Shown here in pieces: positions 23,499 through 31,963 of a stretch of DNA of 38,897 nucleotides. The position numbers and the translations under genes are program-made. Source of the DNA: Elusimicrobiales bacterium. GTDB taxonomy: Bacteria; Elusimicrobiota; Elusimicrobia; Elusimicrobiales; Elusimicrobiaceae. Location of the stretch: contig JAQTYB010000012.1 of assembly GCA_028688475.1 (NCBI GenBank), forward strand, positions 1 to 38,897, given 5' to 3'. The stretch's first letter is position 1. Every line of letters begins with the position of its first letter. The notes beneath the pieces were generated by a model. That model was not told where the DNA came from, made no database searches, and was given only the letters and a program-made list of their open reading frames with translations.

Positions 23499-26400
23499 CC
23501 TTCTTCCTCAGAAACGGTATCGCCGTCGGACCCGGCGCAAGCGCCGCCGTCTGACGGTTTGTCGTCGGACGGCGCCGGCTTGTTCCTGGTGAGAGTGTCC
23601 AAATCCACCAGCAGCGCCGAGGCGCTGGGATAGCGGACATTCGGGTCGCCCGACATCGCTGTCGCCAGCACCGCATCCGTCTCGGCGGGCAGGTCGGGGA
23701 ACACTTTGGAAGCCGGCTCCAAGGGGCCTTCGCCCGGTATCTTTCCCGTCAGGGATTCGTAAAGGCAGACTGCGAAAGAGTAGATATCCGCCGGCTTGCC
23801 GGGCGCGCCCTCCGGAGCGGCGGTCCTGTCCGTGTCGTCGCGCTCAAGCACCGCGCCCACGCCGGCGTCGGTGAGAACACCCTCGCCCATGCCGTCGAGC
23901 CGGATATCGGCCAAATGCATGTGCCCGTGCAGGAGCCCCGCGCCGTGCAGAGTGTCGAGCGCCGCGGCCACGCCGGCGAACGCTTTCTTCGCCTCGTCAA
24001 GAGGCAGCGGTCCGCCCTGGGCCAGCCTGCTTTCCAGCGACTGCCCGCCCTCGACAAAGCGCGTCAGCAGCCATACGGCGCCGTCCTGCTCGCCCGCGTA
24101 AAACACCTCGGGGATATTGGCGCTATGGAGCTGTCCGACGAGGTTGAGCCTTTCGACCAGCGCGGCTTTTGTCTCCGGGGCGATATCTTCATCAAATTTT
24201 TTCATCGCCACCCTGCCGCCGGAGGCGTCCTTCCCTTCATATACCATGCCGGAGCCGCCTGCGCTGACAAGCCGCAAAGCCGCGCAGCCGGCCACTTCCG
24301 GCAGCGGCCCCGCGGCGACGGGCTCGCCTGGCGGCTCGGGCTCGGCTTGCGGACGGACCAGCTTGACGGAACCGGCTTTGCGCAAAGTCAGTCCGAGCAA
24401 AGTTCCGGTAAGCGCAAGCCCCGCCAGCGCGGCAACAGCCTTGACTCCGCCGGGATAGCGGTCCAGCAGCTTGACGGCCTTGCCGGACACGGCGCCGCGG
24501 TTTTTGGAATAGAGCAGGAATTCCGGCACCTTGTCGCCGTAAGCGGTGATGGCGTCCTGGAATTTTGCGCCGTAGCCTTCCTCGTCCATATCGGAAGCCT
24601 TGCGCAAATCGTCGAGCATCTGCGAATAATTGCCGAGCCGCTCCGCCGCCGCGCCGTGAACCGCGTACGCTTCCGGCATGTTGGCATCAAGCGAAATGGC
24701 GCGGAACGCCGACGCCAGCGAGTCCTGCGGACGGTTCATCTGCAGCAGGCATTTGGAAAGCAGCAGGTAAGCGGAGGTATTTGCCGCGTCCAGTTCGGCG
24801 GCCTTGACGGCGTCCGCCGCGGCGGAAATATAGCGGGTGAGGCCGTAATAAGCGTTAGCCCGTTTCAAGAGCGCCTTGATGTCCTCCGGGTTGGACATAA
24901 GCGCGGCGTTGGCGGCGGCCAGGGCGCTGTAGTAGTCCGCATAGTATTCCGCATCCAGGGAAAGAGTTTTGTTGCCGCCGGAGCCGGCTGCGGCCTCCGC
25001 GCCGGCGCCGTAACCTGCCGCTGAATGGGCGGCGGAGCGGATTTCGGGGCCGCCCGAATACGCGGCATTGCCGCCGCTTTCGCGTCCTGGGCCGGAAGGC
25101 GTCTCGGTTGGGTCTTCGGAGGCCCATCTGCTGTTTTTGTCTTTAGGCTGTTTCTGGTCGTTGGTGTTTTCCCAGGAGGAGACGTCCGAATTGTCCGGCG
25201 TCCAGAAGGAATCGTCCTGCGGCGCGCCACCGCCGCTTTGGAAGCCGCCGCTACTATGGAAACCTCCGCTAAAGCCGCCGCCGAAGCTGCCGCTGCTGCC
25301 GCCAAAGGAGGAAGAGCCGAACGAGGAACCTCCGCGGGGAGAATATCCCTGGTCTTCGTCATCAAAACTAAAATCGCTGTTCTTGAAAAGCCAGCCTCTG
25401 TCCTTTTTTGCCTCAGCACCGCCGGCAGCGGGCGCGGCGGCAGCCGCAGGTGAAGCTGCGGCGGCAGCCGGCGGCGAAGCGAATTTCGGCATATTCCCCC
25501 CCCCGAGAGCCCCATAAGACGGAACACCTTGTGCGGAAGCCACCTCGCGCACCGGGGCGGGAGCCCCGAAACCGCCAAAGCCCGGAAAATCCTGATTGCC
25601 CGCCTGTCCAAGAGAGCCCATCAGCGCGCCGGCGGACCCGCCGGGACTGGCGCCGCCCTCCCCGCCTGGGCCCCCCTTGCCGCCGCCGAGAATGTTCGCC
25701 ATGCGATCCATCATTTTCTGGTCAACGCCGGGTTTGTTGATGCCGCTCGCGTCCATCCCTTCCGCTTTGCCACCGCCCGGACTACCGCCGCCGGGGCCGC
25801 CACCGGGACTGTCGCCGCCACCCGGACCGCCGCCGGGGCCGCCGCCGGGACTGTCCTCGCCTTCGGACCCGGAGCCGGGGCCGCCGGAGGGGGATTTTTT
25901 ATCGTTGCTCTCGGAAGGCCATTTGCTCTCTTTGTCTTCCTTGCCACCCCTGCGTTCTCTCTCAAAATTAGGGTCATAAGGGTCATACCGGCGGTCATAA
26001 TGGTCGTTATTCAACGGACCGTCGTAATCGCGCGGATATTCCCCGTTCGCCTGCGCCTGGGTTTCAGGCTGGGGTTGAGCATCAGGACGCTGGGCTACTT
26101 CCTGAGAGGGATTAGCGGAATCCTGCTGCTGCAGTTCTTCAGGCTTGGCGGCATCGGGCGAATCGGAGGATTGCGGCTTGACGGGGGTATCGCCTGGAAA
26201 ATGCGGACGCGGCGGCGGCAACACCCTGAATTTCGGGTCCGACATGTCCAGCTTGGGCAACGGAGGCTGATCCGAACCTAGCGTCGGGAGCGATTTGTCC
26301 GACTTGCGCGCGGCGGCTTTGAGTTTCTCCGCGGCTTCTTTATCGCAAACGCCCTTGCTGATTTCCGCATCGGTGCATTCTTTCGCCACATAACCGAACT

Positions 26401-27262
26401 TCATGCCGTACGCCACCACTCTGGCTATCTCCTGGGGAGTGAGATTGTCCCCTGAATATTTTTGGGACACGTACTTGTAAAAGCCTTCCGCGGTCGTGGG
26501 CGAGACGGCGAAGTTGGCAAGCGCGGGGTCCTTTCCCGCGGTGGTGGACAAACCCGACAACGGAAGCCCGAACGACGGTTTTTCAGGTTTGCGCAACTCG
26601 TTTATGATGCCGTTGACTTTCATCAGCCGCGCGAATTCGGCGTCGCTTATCCTCGCTCCGCCCAAACTGCCGGCCAGACCGTATTTTTCTACGAGAGCCC
26701 CCAGTTCCTCCATCTCGTAGCTCGAGGGTTCCACATCCGTGCGAACCTCCGGCGCGAGTTTCATGACGGAGGCGGCGCCTCCGCTGGCGTCATAATTGAA
26801 CGGCGCTTTGCCGTATTGATGGTCTTGGGTCTTTATGCTGTCGAGAAAGTTATACGAGAAGGCCCAGAGGCAGGATTTGTCGCCTTGTGAGGCGGCATTG
26901 CTCCTGACCTGTTCCTCGGTCGGAAGCAAGGAGTCTTTTTTGAGAATAGGCCCTGAATTTCCGCCGGACTGGAGTTCCTTGATGACGCGCAGCCTTTCCT
27001 CCGGCGTAAAAAAGGGCGACACTTTCTGAATGTAGCTGTCCACGCTTTCCCATGACGCCGGCGCGGACAGCGGAGGAAGGGCCAAATCCGCTCTCTTAAT
27101 AGAGTCCGCCAATTCGGAGACATAGCGGGAGCGGTTGGAATCAGCATTGTCCGGGGCAAAGGCGCACGGCTGACGCTCGGCGGCCAAAACAACTCCGGCG
27201 CGAACGCAAACAACCGCGACCGCCAGCGCTGCTGTCGTTAAAAGTATTCTATTTCTGCGCAT
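23495..27262 (-). CDS. Giant secreted/membrane protein: low-complexity region, TPRs, TM helix and a C-terminal pseudokinase-like domain
   Basis: This 1255-aa protein starts with a signal-peptide-like segment (ILLTTAALAVAVVCVRAGVVLA). Residues 30-400 look folded but unrecognised. About 400-680 is low complexity, with Gly/Pro/Ser-rich repeats (SPGGGPGGG type) and Ser-Gly-Phe repeats. About 800-930 has TPR-like helices (AALMSNPEDIKALLKRANAYYGLTRYISAA). A single TM helix (VAALAGLALTGTLLGLTL) lies near 940-960. The C-terminus (about 990-1230) has a protein-kinase fold: SAGGSGMVYEG glycine loop, VAMKKF lysine, LTRFVEGGQSL hinge, LTDAGVG in place of DFG, and APEG…ADIYSFAVCLYESLTG. The HRDxKPxN loop reads HGHMHLADI, so the catalytic Asp is missing and activity is doubtful. 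Topology suggests the TPRs are outside and the kinase domain is cytosolic. The start at 27262 fits the signal peptide. Confidence 0.87.
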   Translation of the reverse strand: MRRNRILLTTAALAVAVVCVRAGVVLAAERQPCAFAPDNADSNRSRYVSELADSIKRADLALPPLSAPASWESVDSYIQKVSPFFTPEERLRVIKELQSGGNSGPILKKDSLLPTEEQVRSNAASQGDKSCLWAFSYNFLDSIKTQDHQYGKAPFNYDASGGAASVMKLAPEVRTDVEPSSYEMEELGALVEKYGLAGSLGGARISDAEFARLMKVNGIINELRKPEKPSFGLPLSGLSTTAGKDPALANFAVSPTTAEGFYKYVSQKYSGDNLTPQEIARVVAYGMKFGYVAKECTDAEISKGVCDKEAAEKLKAAARKSDKSLPTLGSDQPPLPKLDMSDPKFRVLPPPRPHFPGDTPVKPQSSDSPDAAKPEELQQQDSANPSQEVAQRPDAQPQPETQAQANGEYPRDYDGPLNNDHYDRRYDPYDPNFERERRGGKEDKESKWPSESNDKKSPSGGPGSGSEGEDSPGGGPGGGPGGGDSPGGGPGGGSPGGGKAEGMDASGINKPGVDQKMMDRMANILGGGKGGPGGEGGASPGGSAGALMGSLGQAGNQDFPGFGGFGAPAPVREVASAQGVPSYGALGGGNMPKFASPPAAAAASPAAAAAPAAGGAEAKKDRGWLFKNSDFSFDDEDQGYSPRGGSSFGSSSFGGSSGSFGGGFSGGFHSSGGFQSGGGAPQDDSFWTPDNSDVSSWENTNDQKQPKDKNSRWASEDPTETPSGPGRESGGNAAYSGGPEIRSAAHSAAGYGAGAEAAAGSGGNKTLSLDAEYYADYYSALAAANAALMSNPEDIKALLKRANAYYGLTRYISAAADAVKAAELDAANTSAYLLLSKCLLQMNRPQDSLASAFRAISLDANMPEAYAVHGAAAERLGNYSQMLDDLRKASDMDEEGYGAKFQDAITAYGDKVPEFLLYSKNRGAVSGKAVKLLDRYPGGVKAVAALAGLALTGTLLGLTLRKAGSVKLVRPQAEPEPPGEPVAAGPLPEVAGCAALRLVSAGGSGMVYEGKDASGGRVAMKKFDEDIAPETKAALVERLNLVGQLHSANIPEVFYAGEQDGAVWLLTRFVEGGQSLESRLAQGGPLPLDEAKKAFAGVAAALDTLHGAGLLHGHMHLADIRLDGMGEGVLTDAGVGAVLERDDTDRTAAPEGAPGKPADIYSFAVCLYESLTGKIPGEGPLEPASKVFPDLPAETDAVLATAMSGDPNVRYPSASALLVDLDTLTRNKPAPSDDKPSDGGACAGSDGDTVSEEEG
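25590..25870 (-). repeat. Gly-rich low-complexity coding repeat
   Basis: Plus-strand CCGCCGCCGGGG-type tracts encode repeated Pro-Gly-Gly-Gly units (GPGGG, SPGGG) in the giant kinase-like protein. Slippage at these tracts could change repeat number between strains, and the region is prone to assembly error. Confidence 0.7.
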
Positions 27263-27319
27263 AACACCCTTTCCGGGCGCGCCCCGGGGAAAAACGCCGA
27301 CGAGAACGGCCCTGTCTAT

Positions 27320-27348
27320 AGTATCGGCAAATAGCCCCCTGTTGTCAA
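27320..27348 (-). promoter_or_regulatory. Sigma-70-type promoter of the giant kinase-like gene
   Basis: The minus strand reads TTGACA (27343-27348), 17 bp spacer, GATACT (27320-27325). This is the best consensus promoter in the window. The leader of about 50 nt contains a GC-rich inverted repeat near 27270-27290 and a GGAAAGGG Shine-Dalgarno. The remainder of the 210-bp spacer 27263-27472 holds only the terminator of the upstream operon. Confidence 0.85.
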
Positions 27349-27418
27349 GGGCCAATGGACCTATGTCAGATAACGAATAGAGAACGCGGGCTATACAACG
27401 AGTCTATCTCAATTTCTT

Positions 27419-27458
27419 AAAAATCACGGCGAAAGCGGACGGTTGGCCGCCCGCTTTC
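27419..27458 (-). terminator. Terminator of the phosphopentomutase/TPR/P-loop operon
   Basis: On the minus strand GAAAGCGG and GCGG pair with CCGTCCGCTTTC around a 4-nt loop (27431-27458), with one mismatch. TTTTT (27419-27423) follows after 7 nt. The gap before the T-run makes it weaker than the others. Confidence 0.65.
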
Positions 27459-27472
27459 AGTCCGAACCGGCG

Positions 27473-28447
27473 CTAATTTTTTCCGGCGAAGGCGAACAGC
27501 TTGTCCATGGCGGTTTTTATGCCTTCATGCGCTGCGGCTACGCTGGCCGCGGGCCAGTCTTTGGGCTCTCCGCGCAAAAAACTGGTTTTATCCACGCGGT
27601 TGTCGAAGCAGGCGACGGGCAGGTTCCAGGTCTTGCCGCGGGTGCTGACCTCCACCGTGCCGGGGCGGCCGGAGTTGCGCTCCAGCCATTCCATATCGTC
27701 GCAGCCGTAATCGTTGAGCATAACCTCCAGCGGCACGCCGTGATGGAGTATCGAGCCGGGGTCGTCGGGATTTGCGCGGGCGGAATTTTTCCGGCGCGAT
27801 TCCTCCGGCGTGACCCAGATGTAGAGTATGACGGCCTTTTTGAGTATCGCGTCCGAGAGCATTCCCAGCGAGTAGCGGTAGCCGAACGGCGGCTTGAGCG
27901 GCATCTCCGAGCCCTGATTTCCGCCGCGCGCGAATTCGATGACGACGGTTTTGCCCTTCAACTCCGTATAGGCCGCCAGTTTTTCGCCGAGCATTTTGGC
28001 GGCTTCCGGCTCCAGCGCGGCGGAGACTTTTTCGCGGATATCCGCCGCCAACGAGGCGAACCGCGCCGGCGCGCCGGCGGCCCTGGAGGCGCGGTCTATG
28101 CGCTCCATGAGCTGGCGCGCGGCGGAGGCGGAGGAGTACTGCCTGCGCGCCAGCAAATCGTCGTAATCCTCGCTGATGAGCAGCGTCAGAGTGCCCCAGT
28201 CAACGGGATTTATGAACGGCTTCTCCGGCGAGGCGAAAAACAGCCTCTTGCCGCCCAGCCGGGCAATCTCGTCGTCGGACCGGCGCATCATGTGGACATA
28301 CGGAAAATCGTCGAGCTGGACCGTCGGCCCCATGTGGAAATCCGCGCTGCACGCCTGCGGCGTCTGCAGCTCCAGGTAGCGCCGGACCTCGGACTTGCCG
28401 GAAGCCGGCAGCGCCGTAAGAAGCACAATGTCGAGCGTGTTGGTCAT
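27473..28447 (-). CDS. P-loop protein of unknown function
   Basis: This 324-aa protein has IVLLTALPASGKSEVRRYLELQ at the N-terminus. It is a Walker-A-like loop in which ALPASGKS replaces GxxxxGKS, as in some kinase-like P-loop proteins. Later blocks are DFPYVHMMRRSDDEIARLGGKRLFFASPEKPFINPVDWG, TVVIEFARGGNQGSEMPLKPPFGYRYSLGMLSDAIL and ILYIWVTPEESRRKNSARANPDDPGSILHHGVPLEVM. The last is reminiscent of the lid and base-binding region of nucleotide or small-molecule kinases. I do not recognise the family, and no TM helix or signal is seen. The ATG at 28447 has GGAGG at good spacing; an upstream TTG start would overlap the TPR gene. As the last gene of an operon with a phosphopentomutase-like enzyme, a phosphotransfer role is conceivable. 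Confidence 0.72.
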   Translation of the reverse strand: MTNTLDIVLLTALPASGKSEVRRYLELQTPQACSADFHMGPTVQLDDFPYVHMMRRSDDEIARLGGKRLFFASPEKPFINPVDWGTLTLLISEDYDDLLARRQYSSASAARQLMERIDRASRAAGAPARFASLAADIREKVSAALEPEAAKMLGEKLAAYTELKGKTVVIEFARGGNQGSEMPLKPPFGYRYSLGMLSDAILKKAVILYIWVTPEESRRKNSARANPDDPGSILHHGVPLEVMLNDYGCDDMEWLERNSGRPGTVEVSTRGKTWNLPVACFDNRVDKTSFLRGEPKDWPAASVAAAHEGIKTAMDKLFAFAGKN

Positions 28448-28487
28448 CACTGCCTCCAGTGGGTCTTTATTGAGAATTGCGGTGGTT

Positions 28488-29936
28488 TTATTTGTCATAT
28501 TTCATGCTGCGCGCGTATATGCAGGCGGTCTTGAATCCCATATCGCAGGATTTATCCATGTTCCCTGACGCGCAGACTTTGTCGCCGGTTTTTTTGCAGG
28601 CGTTTGCCAGGCCGAAGTAAAGCTCGGCGTCTTTGGCGTAAAGCGCTATGGCCCGCCGGTAATCCTCTGCGGCGCCCCCGTGGTCTTCCATCAGCAGGCG
28701 CACTCCGCCGCGCTGGGCGAAAAGCTTGTAGTCCGCGGCGTCTATTTTTACGGCGTAGTCGAGGTCCGCGAGCGCCGCGCCGTAATCGCCTTTGTTCTTA
28801 TGCGCGAAGGCGCGCGCGCTGCGGGCGGGCAGCGAGTCCGGCTTTATATCCAGCGCGCCGGAAAAGGCCTCGGCGGCTTTGGCGTCGTCGCGCAAGCCGC
28901 TCATATAGATATGCCCTTTCATCATGAACGCCTCGTATGAATCGGGATTGAGCGCGAGAACGCGGTCCGCCTGCCGCAATGCGTCCTCGTGTCTGCCTTT
29001 TTTTTCGCAGCGCGCGGCTTCCATGAGAATGTCGGGGATGGAGACGGCGGCGGTTGTTTTTGACACTTTTTGCGCCGCTTCCTCCGCGCTTTTGCAGGCG
29101 TCTTTGTTTTTGAGCCGGCAGGCTTTTTCCAGAGGAGGCCCCGCTTTGGCATAAAGGCCTTTGTCCCTGTAAGCGAACCCCAGTCCGGACTGCGCGGGCT
29201 CGTAATCGGGCTCCAGCTCGGCGGCTTTCAGGAAATCCGCCAGCGCGGCGTCCGTCTTGCCGGTGGCGAGATAGAGGCCGCCCCTCGCCGACAGAAATTT
29301 CGCGGATTCGGGGCCGTATTGCACAGCCTTGTCCATATCCGCCAGCGCCGCGCCCAACTGGCGCAGGCCGCCGCGCATGGAGCCGCGCAGAAAGTAAGCG
29401 TCGGCAAATGATGGGTTGAGTTCCACGGCCCTGTCCAGGCTCTCGATGGCTTTTTCGGCATCTTTTTTGCCGTCGCGGAAAATCTGCCCGCGCAGATACC
29501 AGATTTGCGCGTAATCGGGATATTTGACCGCCAGCGCCGCCAGCGCGGCAAGCGCCTCGTCGTATTTTCCCCCTTCGGACAAGGCTGCCGCATCGGCCAG
29601 TTCAGCTTTTGCGCCGGGATAGCGATTCTTTTCGTGCTCCTCCAACTGGGAAGCCACCTTGCAGCCCTCGGCATTGCCGAGCGAGCAGGATTTTTTGAAA
29701 TCCGCCAGCGCCGCGTCGCGGCGCTTTAGTTTCAGCCGGACCACGGCGCGGTTGAAATAAACCTTGCCGTCTTTGGGCGACAATTCCGCCGCGCCGTTGA
29801 ACGCGCGCAGGGCTTCCTCGTATTGCGCGGCGCGCCCAAGCTCTATGCCACGGCTCATAAGCGCGGCGGCGTCGCCGCCGGCGGCAAGAGCGGCGCAGGG
29901 CGCCAGCAAAAGCGCGAGGGCAAGAAATCCGTTCAT
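28488..29936 (-). CDS. Secreted TPR-repeat protein
   Basis: This 482-aa protein has a signal peptide (MNGFLALALLLAPCAALA, cut before AGGD) followed by a nearly continuous array of TPRs. Clear units are GRAAQYEEALRAFNGAAELSPKDG, SEGGKYDEALAALAALAVKYPDYA, KDAEKAIESLDRAVELNPSFADAYFLRG, ALADMDKAVQYGPESAKFLSARG, ALADFLKAAELEPDYEPAQSGLG, and three more to about residue 440. Cysteine-containing units (ACRLKNKDACKSA, ASGNMDKSCDMGFKTACIYA) resemble Sel1-like repeats at the ends. It is presumably a periplasmic scaffold. The ATG at 29936 overlaps the phosphopentomutase-like stop by 4 bp. Confidence 0.88.
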   Translation of the reverse strand: MNGFLALALLLAPCAALAAGGDAAALMSRGIELGRAAQYEEALRAFNGAAELSPKDGKVYFNRAVVRLKLKRRDAALADFKKSCSLGNAEGCKVASQLEEHEKNRYPGAKAELADAAALSEGGKYDEALAALAALAVKYPDYAQIWYLRGQIFRDGKKDAEKAIESLDRAVELNPSFADAYFLRGSMRGGLRQLGAALADMDKAVQYGPESAKFLSARGGLYLATGKTDAALADFLKAAELEPDYEPAQSGLGFAYRDKGLYAKAGPPLEKACRLKNKDACKSAEEAAQKVSKTTAAVSIPDILMEAARCEKKGRHEDALRQADRVLALNPDSYEAFMMKGHIYMSGLRDDAKAAEAFSGALDIKPDSLPARSARAFAHKNKGDYGAALADLDYAVKIDAADYKLFAQRGGVRLLMEDHGGAAEDYRRAIALYAKDAELYFGLANACKKTGDKVCASGNMDKSCDMGFKTACIYARSMKYDK

Positions 29937-31174
29937 TCTTTCAGCAAATTCTCCGTTCCGGTTTTTTCGGTGAACTCTTTTTCGCAGCCGAAAAACTGGG
30001 CTATCATATATCCCGCGTCGGCCAGTGTCTTTTTAGCGCCCGGCTTTATGCCGCCGAGACCCCGCCGTCCAAACCGTTTGGCGAGGAGCGGCAGCGGCTC
30101 GCGGTTGTGATAGCCGTAATCGGCGCGGTGCGCCATGCCGTGGTCGGCGGTTATGACGAGCAGGTCTCCCTCGCCGAATTTTTTCATGAGGACGCCCAGC
30201 ATCCTGTCCGCCGCCTCCAGCGAGGCCAGCGAACCCGCGACGTCGCGGACGTGCCCGTAAAGGCTGTCGGTATCCACGAAATTGGCGAAGATGAAAGTGC
30301 CCTCCGGGCGATGCAGCGACTTGGCGCAGACCAGCGCGTTAAGCGTCCCCTGCGCCGAAAACGGATTGGTGTCCTTGCTTTGAGGATGGACGAATCCCTG
30401 TTCCAGCGCCGGTTCGACGAAGGCCCTGCTCGTGATTTTTATCTTCTCATGCCAGCCGCTGTTCACCAACTCCGAGGTTTTGCCGACAGCCGCAGTCCAG
30501 ACATTTCTGCCAAGCAGGATATCGGCCAGCGTCTGGCGCTCCAGCGGCAGCACGGCGTCATGCCGGTTGGCGGTGCGCGTTATGGCCCCGCCGGCGGCTC
30601 GTATATAGGCGCGCGCTATGGCGCGGGTTACGGGGATACTCATTTCAAGCGCGAGGCCGAGGGCGGCGTCGGCTATGGAATGCTGCTCGCGCACCGGTAT
30701 GACGGCCTCGTCCATCGCTATCTGTATAAGCGGGTCGCATTTGCTGGCGTAGACTATGGGAAAACCGGTTTTCGCGTGCTCAGCGGCGTTAAGCTCTATG
30801 GCCTCCATCCCGCCGGCCATTTTATTGAACATGGTTTTCCTGCCGATGCGTTTTTCCAGTTCGGAGATATACTCCTTTTTGAATCCGCCGTGGAAAAGGC
30901 CGAAAACGCGGTCGTCTATTATGCCGGCCATTTCGCGGTGGCCCACTACGCTGTCCGCGGAAGCGGAAGCCTGCTCAATGCGGGCGGCATAGGATTCGGT
31001 GTCCGTTTTCTTGCCTACCCTTAATTTATAAGGAAGCGCGATTATTTCGCCCAATCCCAGCGCGGCGAGATTGGGCAGATTCACCTCTCCCTTGTGGCGG
31101 GAAAGCAGATACTCGATGGTTTCAAGGCCCGCTGCGTCCAGCACCAGCAAAGCGGCGGCGGAATTTGCTGTCAT
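29933..31174 (-). CDS. Divergent phosphopentomutase (DeoB-like, alkaline-phosphatase superfamily)
   Basis: This 413-aa enzyme is related to DeoB, which interconverts ribose-1-phosphate and ribose-5-phosphate. The second half is canonical: FANFVDTDSLYGHVRDVAGSLASLEAADRMLGVL and LLVITADHGMAHRADYGYHNREPLPLL, with the metal-binding Asp and His. The first metal motif, usually DSxGIGxxPD, reads VLDAAGLETIEYLLSRHKG here, keeping only the first Asp (residue 13). The phosphorylated-Thr motif, usually DTxTGHWEM, reads ADSVVGHREMAG, with Ser75 at the position I align to the catalytic Thr. It may therefore act on another sugar phosphate. The ATG at 31174 has GGAG 9 nt upstream. It is the first gene of a three-gene operon. 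Confidence 0.83.
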   Translation of the reverse strand: MTANSAAALLVLDAAGLETIEYLLSRHKGEVNLPNLAALGLGEIIALPYKLRVGKKTDTESYAARIEQASASADSVVGHREMAGIIDDRVFGLFHGGFKKEYISELEKRIGRKTMFNKMAGGMEAIELNAAEHAKTGFPIVYASKCDPLIQIAMDEAVIPVREQHSIADAALGLALEMSIPVTRAIARAYIRAAGGAITRTANRHDAVLPLERQTLADILLGRNVWTAAVGKTSELVNSGWHEKIKITSRAFVEPALEQGFVHPQSKDTNPFSAQGTLNALVCAKSLHRPEGTFIFANFVDTDSLYGHVRDVAGSLASLEAADRMLGVLMKKFGEGDLLVITADHGMAHRADYGYHNREPLPLLAKRFGRRGLGGIKPGAKKTLADAGYMIAQFFGCEKEFTEKTGTENLLKE

Positions 31175-31214
31175 AACCGAAATCTCCGAAAAACCGGCAT
31201 AAACTGCTATGCAA

Positions 31215-31223
31215 TTATAGCAA
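31215..31223 (-). promoter_or_regulatory. Extended -10 promoter of the phosphopentomutase operon
   Basis: The minus strand reads TGCTATAAT, a TGn-extended perfect -10, about 40 bp before the ATG. A good -35 is not evident. It is divergent from the beta-barrel gene promoter within 31175-31347. Confidence 0.65.
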
Positions 31224-31249
31224 GGAAACGCGTTGCATAAAAATAACAT

Positions 31250-31279
31250 TGCAATCCCCGCTGGGTTTTTCCTATGATT
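31250..31279 (+). promoter_or_regulatory. Sigma-70-type promoter of the beta-barrel gene
   Basis: TTGCAA (31250-31255), 18 bp, TATGAT (31274-31279). The leader of about 60 nt can form a short hairpin (GCGCT 31302-31306 with AGCGC 31312-31316), possibly protecting the mRNA, and has an AAGGAG Shine-Dalgarno at 31332-31337. Confidence 0.7.
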
Positions 31280-31347
31280 ATGATTGTGCGATAGCACTAG
31301 GCGCTGTAAAAGCGCGAACAGCAAACAAACCAAGGAGAATACACATA

Positions 31348-31944
31348 ATGAAAAAAGTACTCGTTGCAGTGTTGCTTCTCGCCGGCGTTTGCAGCGCCAA
31401 TGTGGCTGCAGAATCCGGCAAGTGGGAAGTAGGCGGCGGTCCCGGCTATTCCATGCCCGTAGGCGGAGATTGGTCCGACGCAGTGGGCGGTTCCTTCAAC
31501 CTTAACGCGTTCGGCGCGTACAAGATTCAGGACCCCCTCGCAGTCGGTCTCGAACTCGGTTATGACTTCAGCCACAAAGCGAAAGATACAGCCATATATG
31601 ACATGAGCGACGTCAAAACGAAAATCTTTCAGGTCACCCCGTTCGTGAAAGCCTCCAAAGACATGACCATGAGCGGCAAGAAAGTCAACTACTACGGCAT
31701 CTTCGGAGCCGGTCTGTACTCGATGAGCACGTCCGGTTCAACCACGCCTCTTCTTGCTGGTGCTCAAGTGGTGGATGAAACGGCTTCTGCGGGCTACTTC
31801 GGCTTCAACCTCGGCGGCGGCGCCACGATGGAACTTGCACCGCAGTGGAGTGTCGGTCTCGACCTGCGCTGGCACCATATCTTCAGCAGCAATGCCGCGA
31901 CCAACAACATCACCCCGACCCTGAAAGTCGCCTACATGTTCTAA
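31348..31944 (+). CDS. Small outer-membrane beta-barrel protein
   Basis: This 198-aa protein has a signal peptide (MKKVLVAVLLLAGVCSANVAA, cut before ESGKW). The mature part is a series of alternating amphipathic strands: KWEVGGGPGYSMPVGG, GSFNLNAFGAYKI, LAVGLELGYDFSHK, TKIFQVTPFVKASK, VNYYGIFGAGLYSMS, GYFGFNLGGGATMEL and QWSVGLDLRWHHIF. It ends in PTLKVAYMF. The terminal Phe and aromatic/hydrophobic pattern are a typical BAM signal, and the design is that of eight-stranded OmpA/OmpX-like barrels (OMP_b-brl family). It has its own promoter, a strong Shine-Dalgarno and a perfect terminator, suggesting an abundant monocistronic product. The ATG at 31348 is fixed by the signal peptide. Confidence 0.9.
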   Translation: MKKVLVAVLLLAGVCSANVAAESGKWEVGGGPGYSMPVGGDWSDAVGGSFNLNAFGAYKIQDPLAVGLELGYDFSHKAKDTAIYDMSDVKTKIFQVTPFVKASKDMTMSGKKVNYYGIFGAGLYSMSTSGSTTPLLAGAQVVDETASAGYFGFNLGGGATMELAPQWSVGLDLRWHHIFSSNAATNNITPTLKVAYMF

Positions 31945-31963
31945 ATCAGGCGGCAACTTATTG

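Noticed and set aside
23915-25024. Long plus-strand open frame opposite the kinase-like gene
   Set aside because: Antisense shadow; the minus strand has recognised kinase, TPR and TM features.
27443-28534. Long plus-strand open frame opposite the P-loop gene
   Set aside because: The minus-strand gene has an operon context and Shine-Dalgarno; the plus frame shows none and runs through the terminator.
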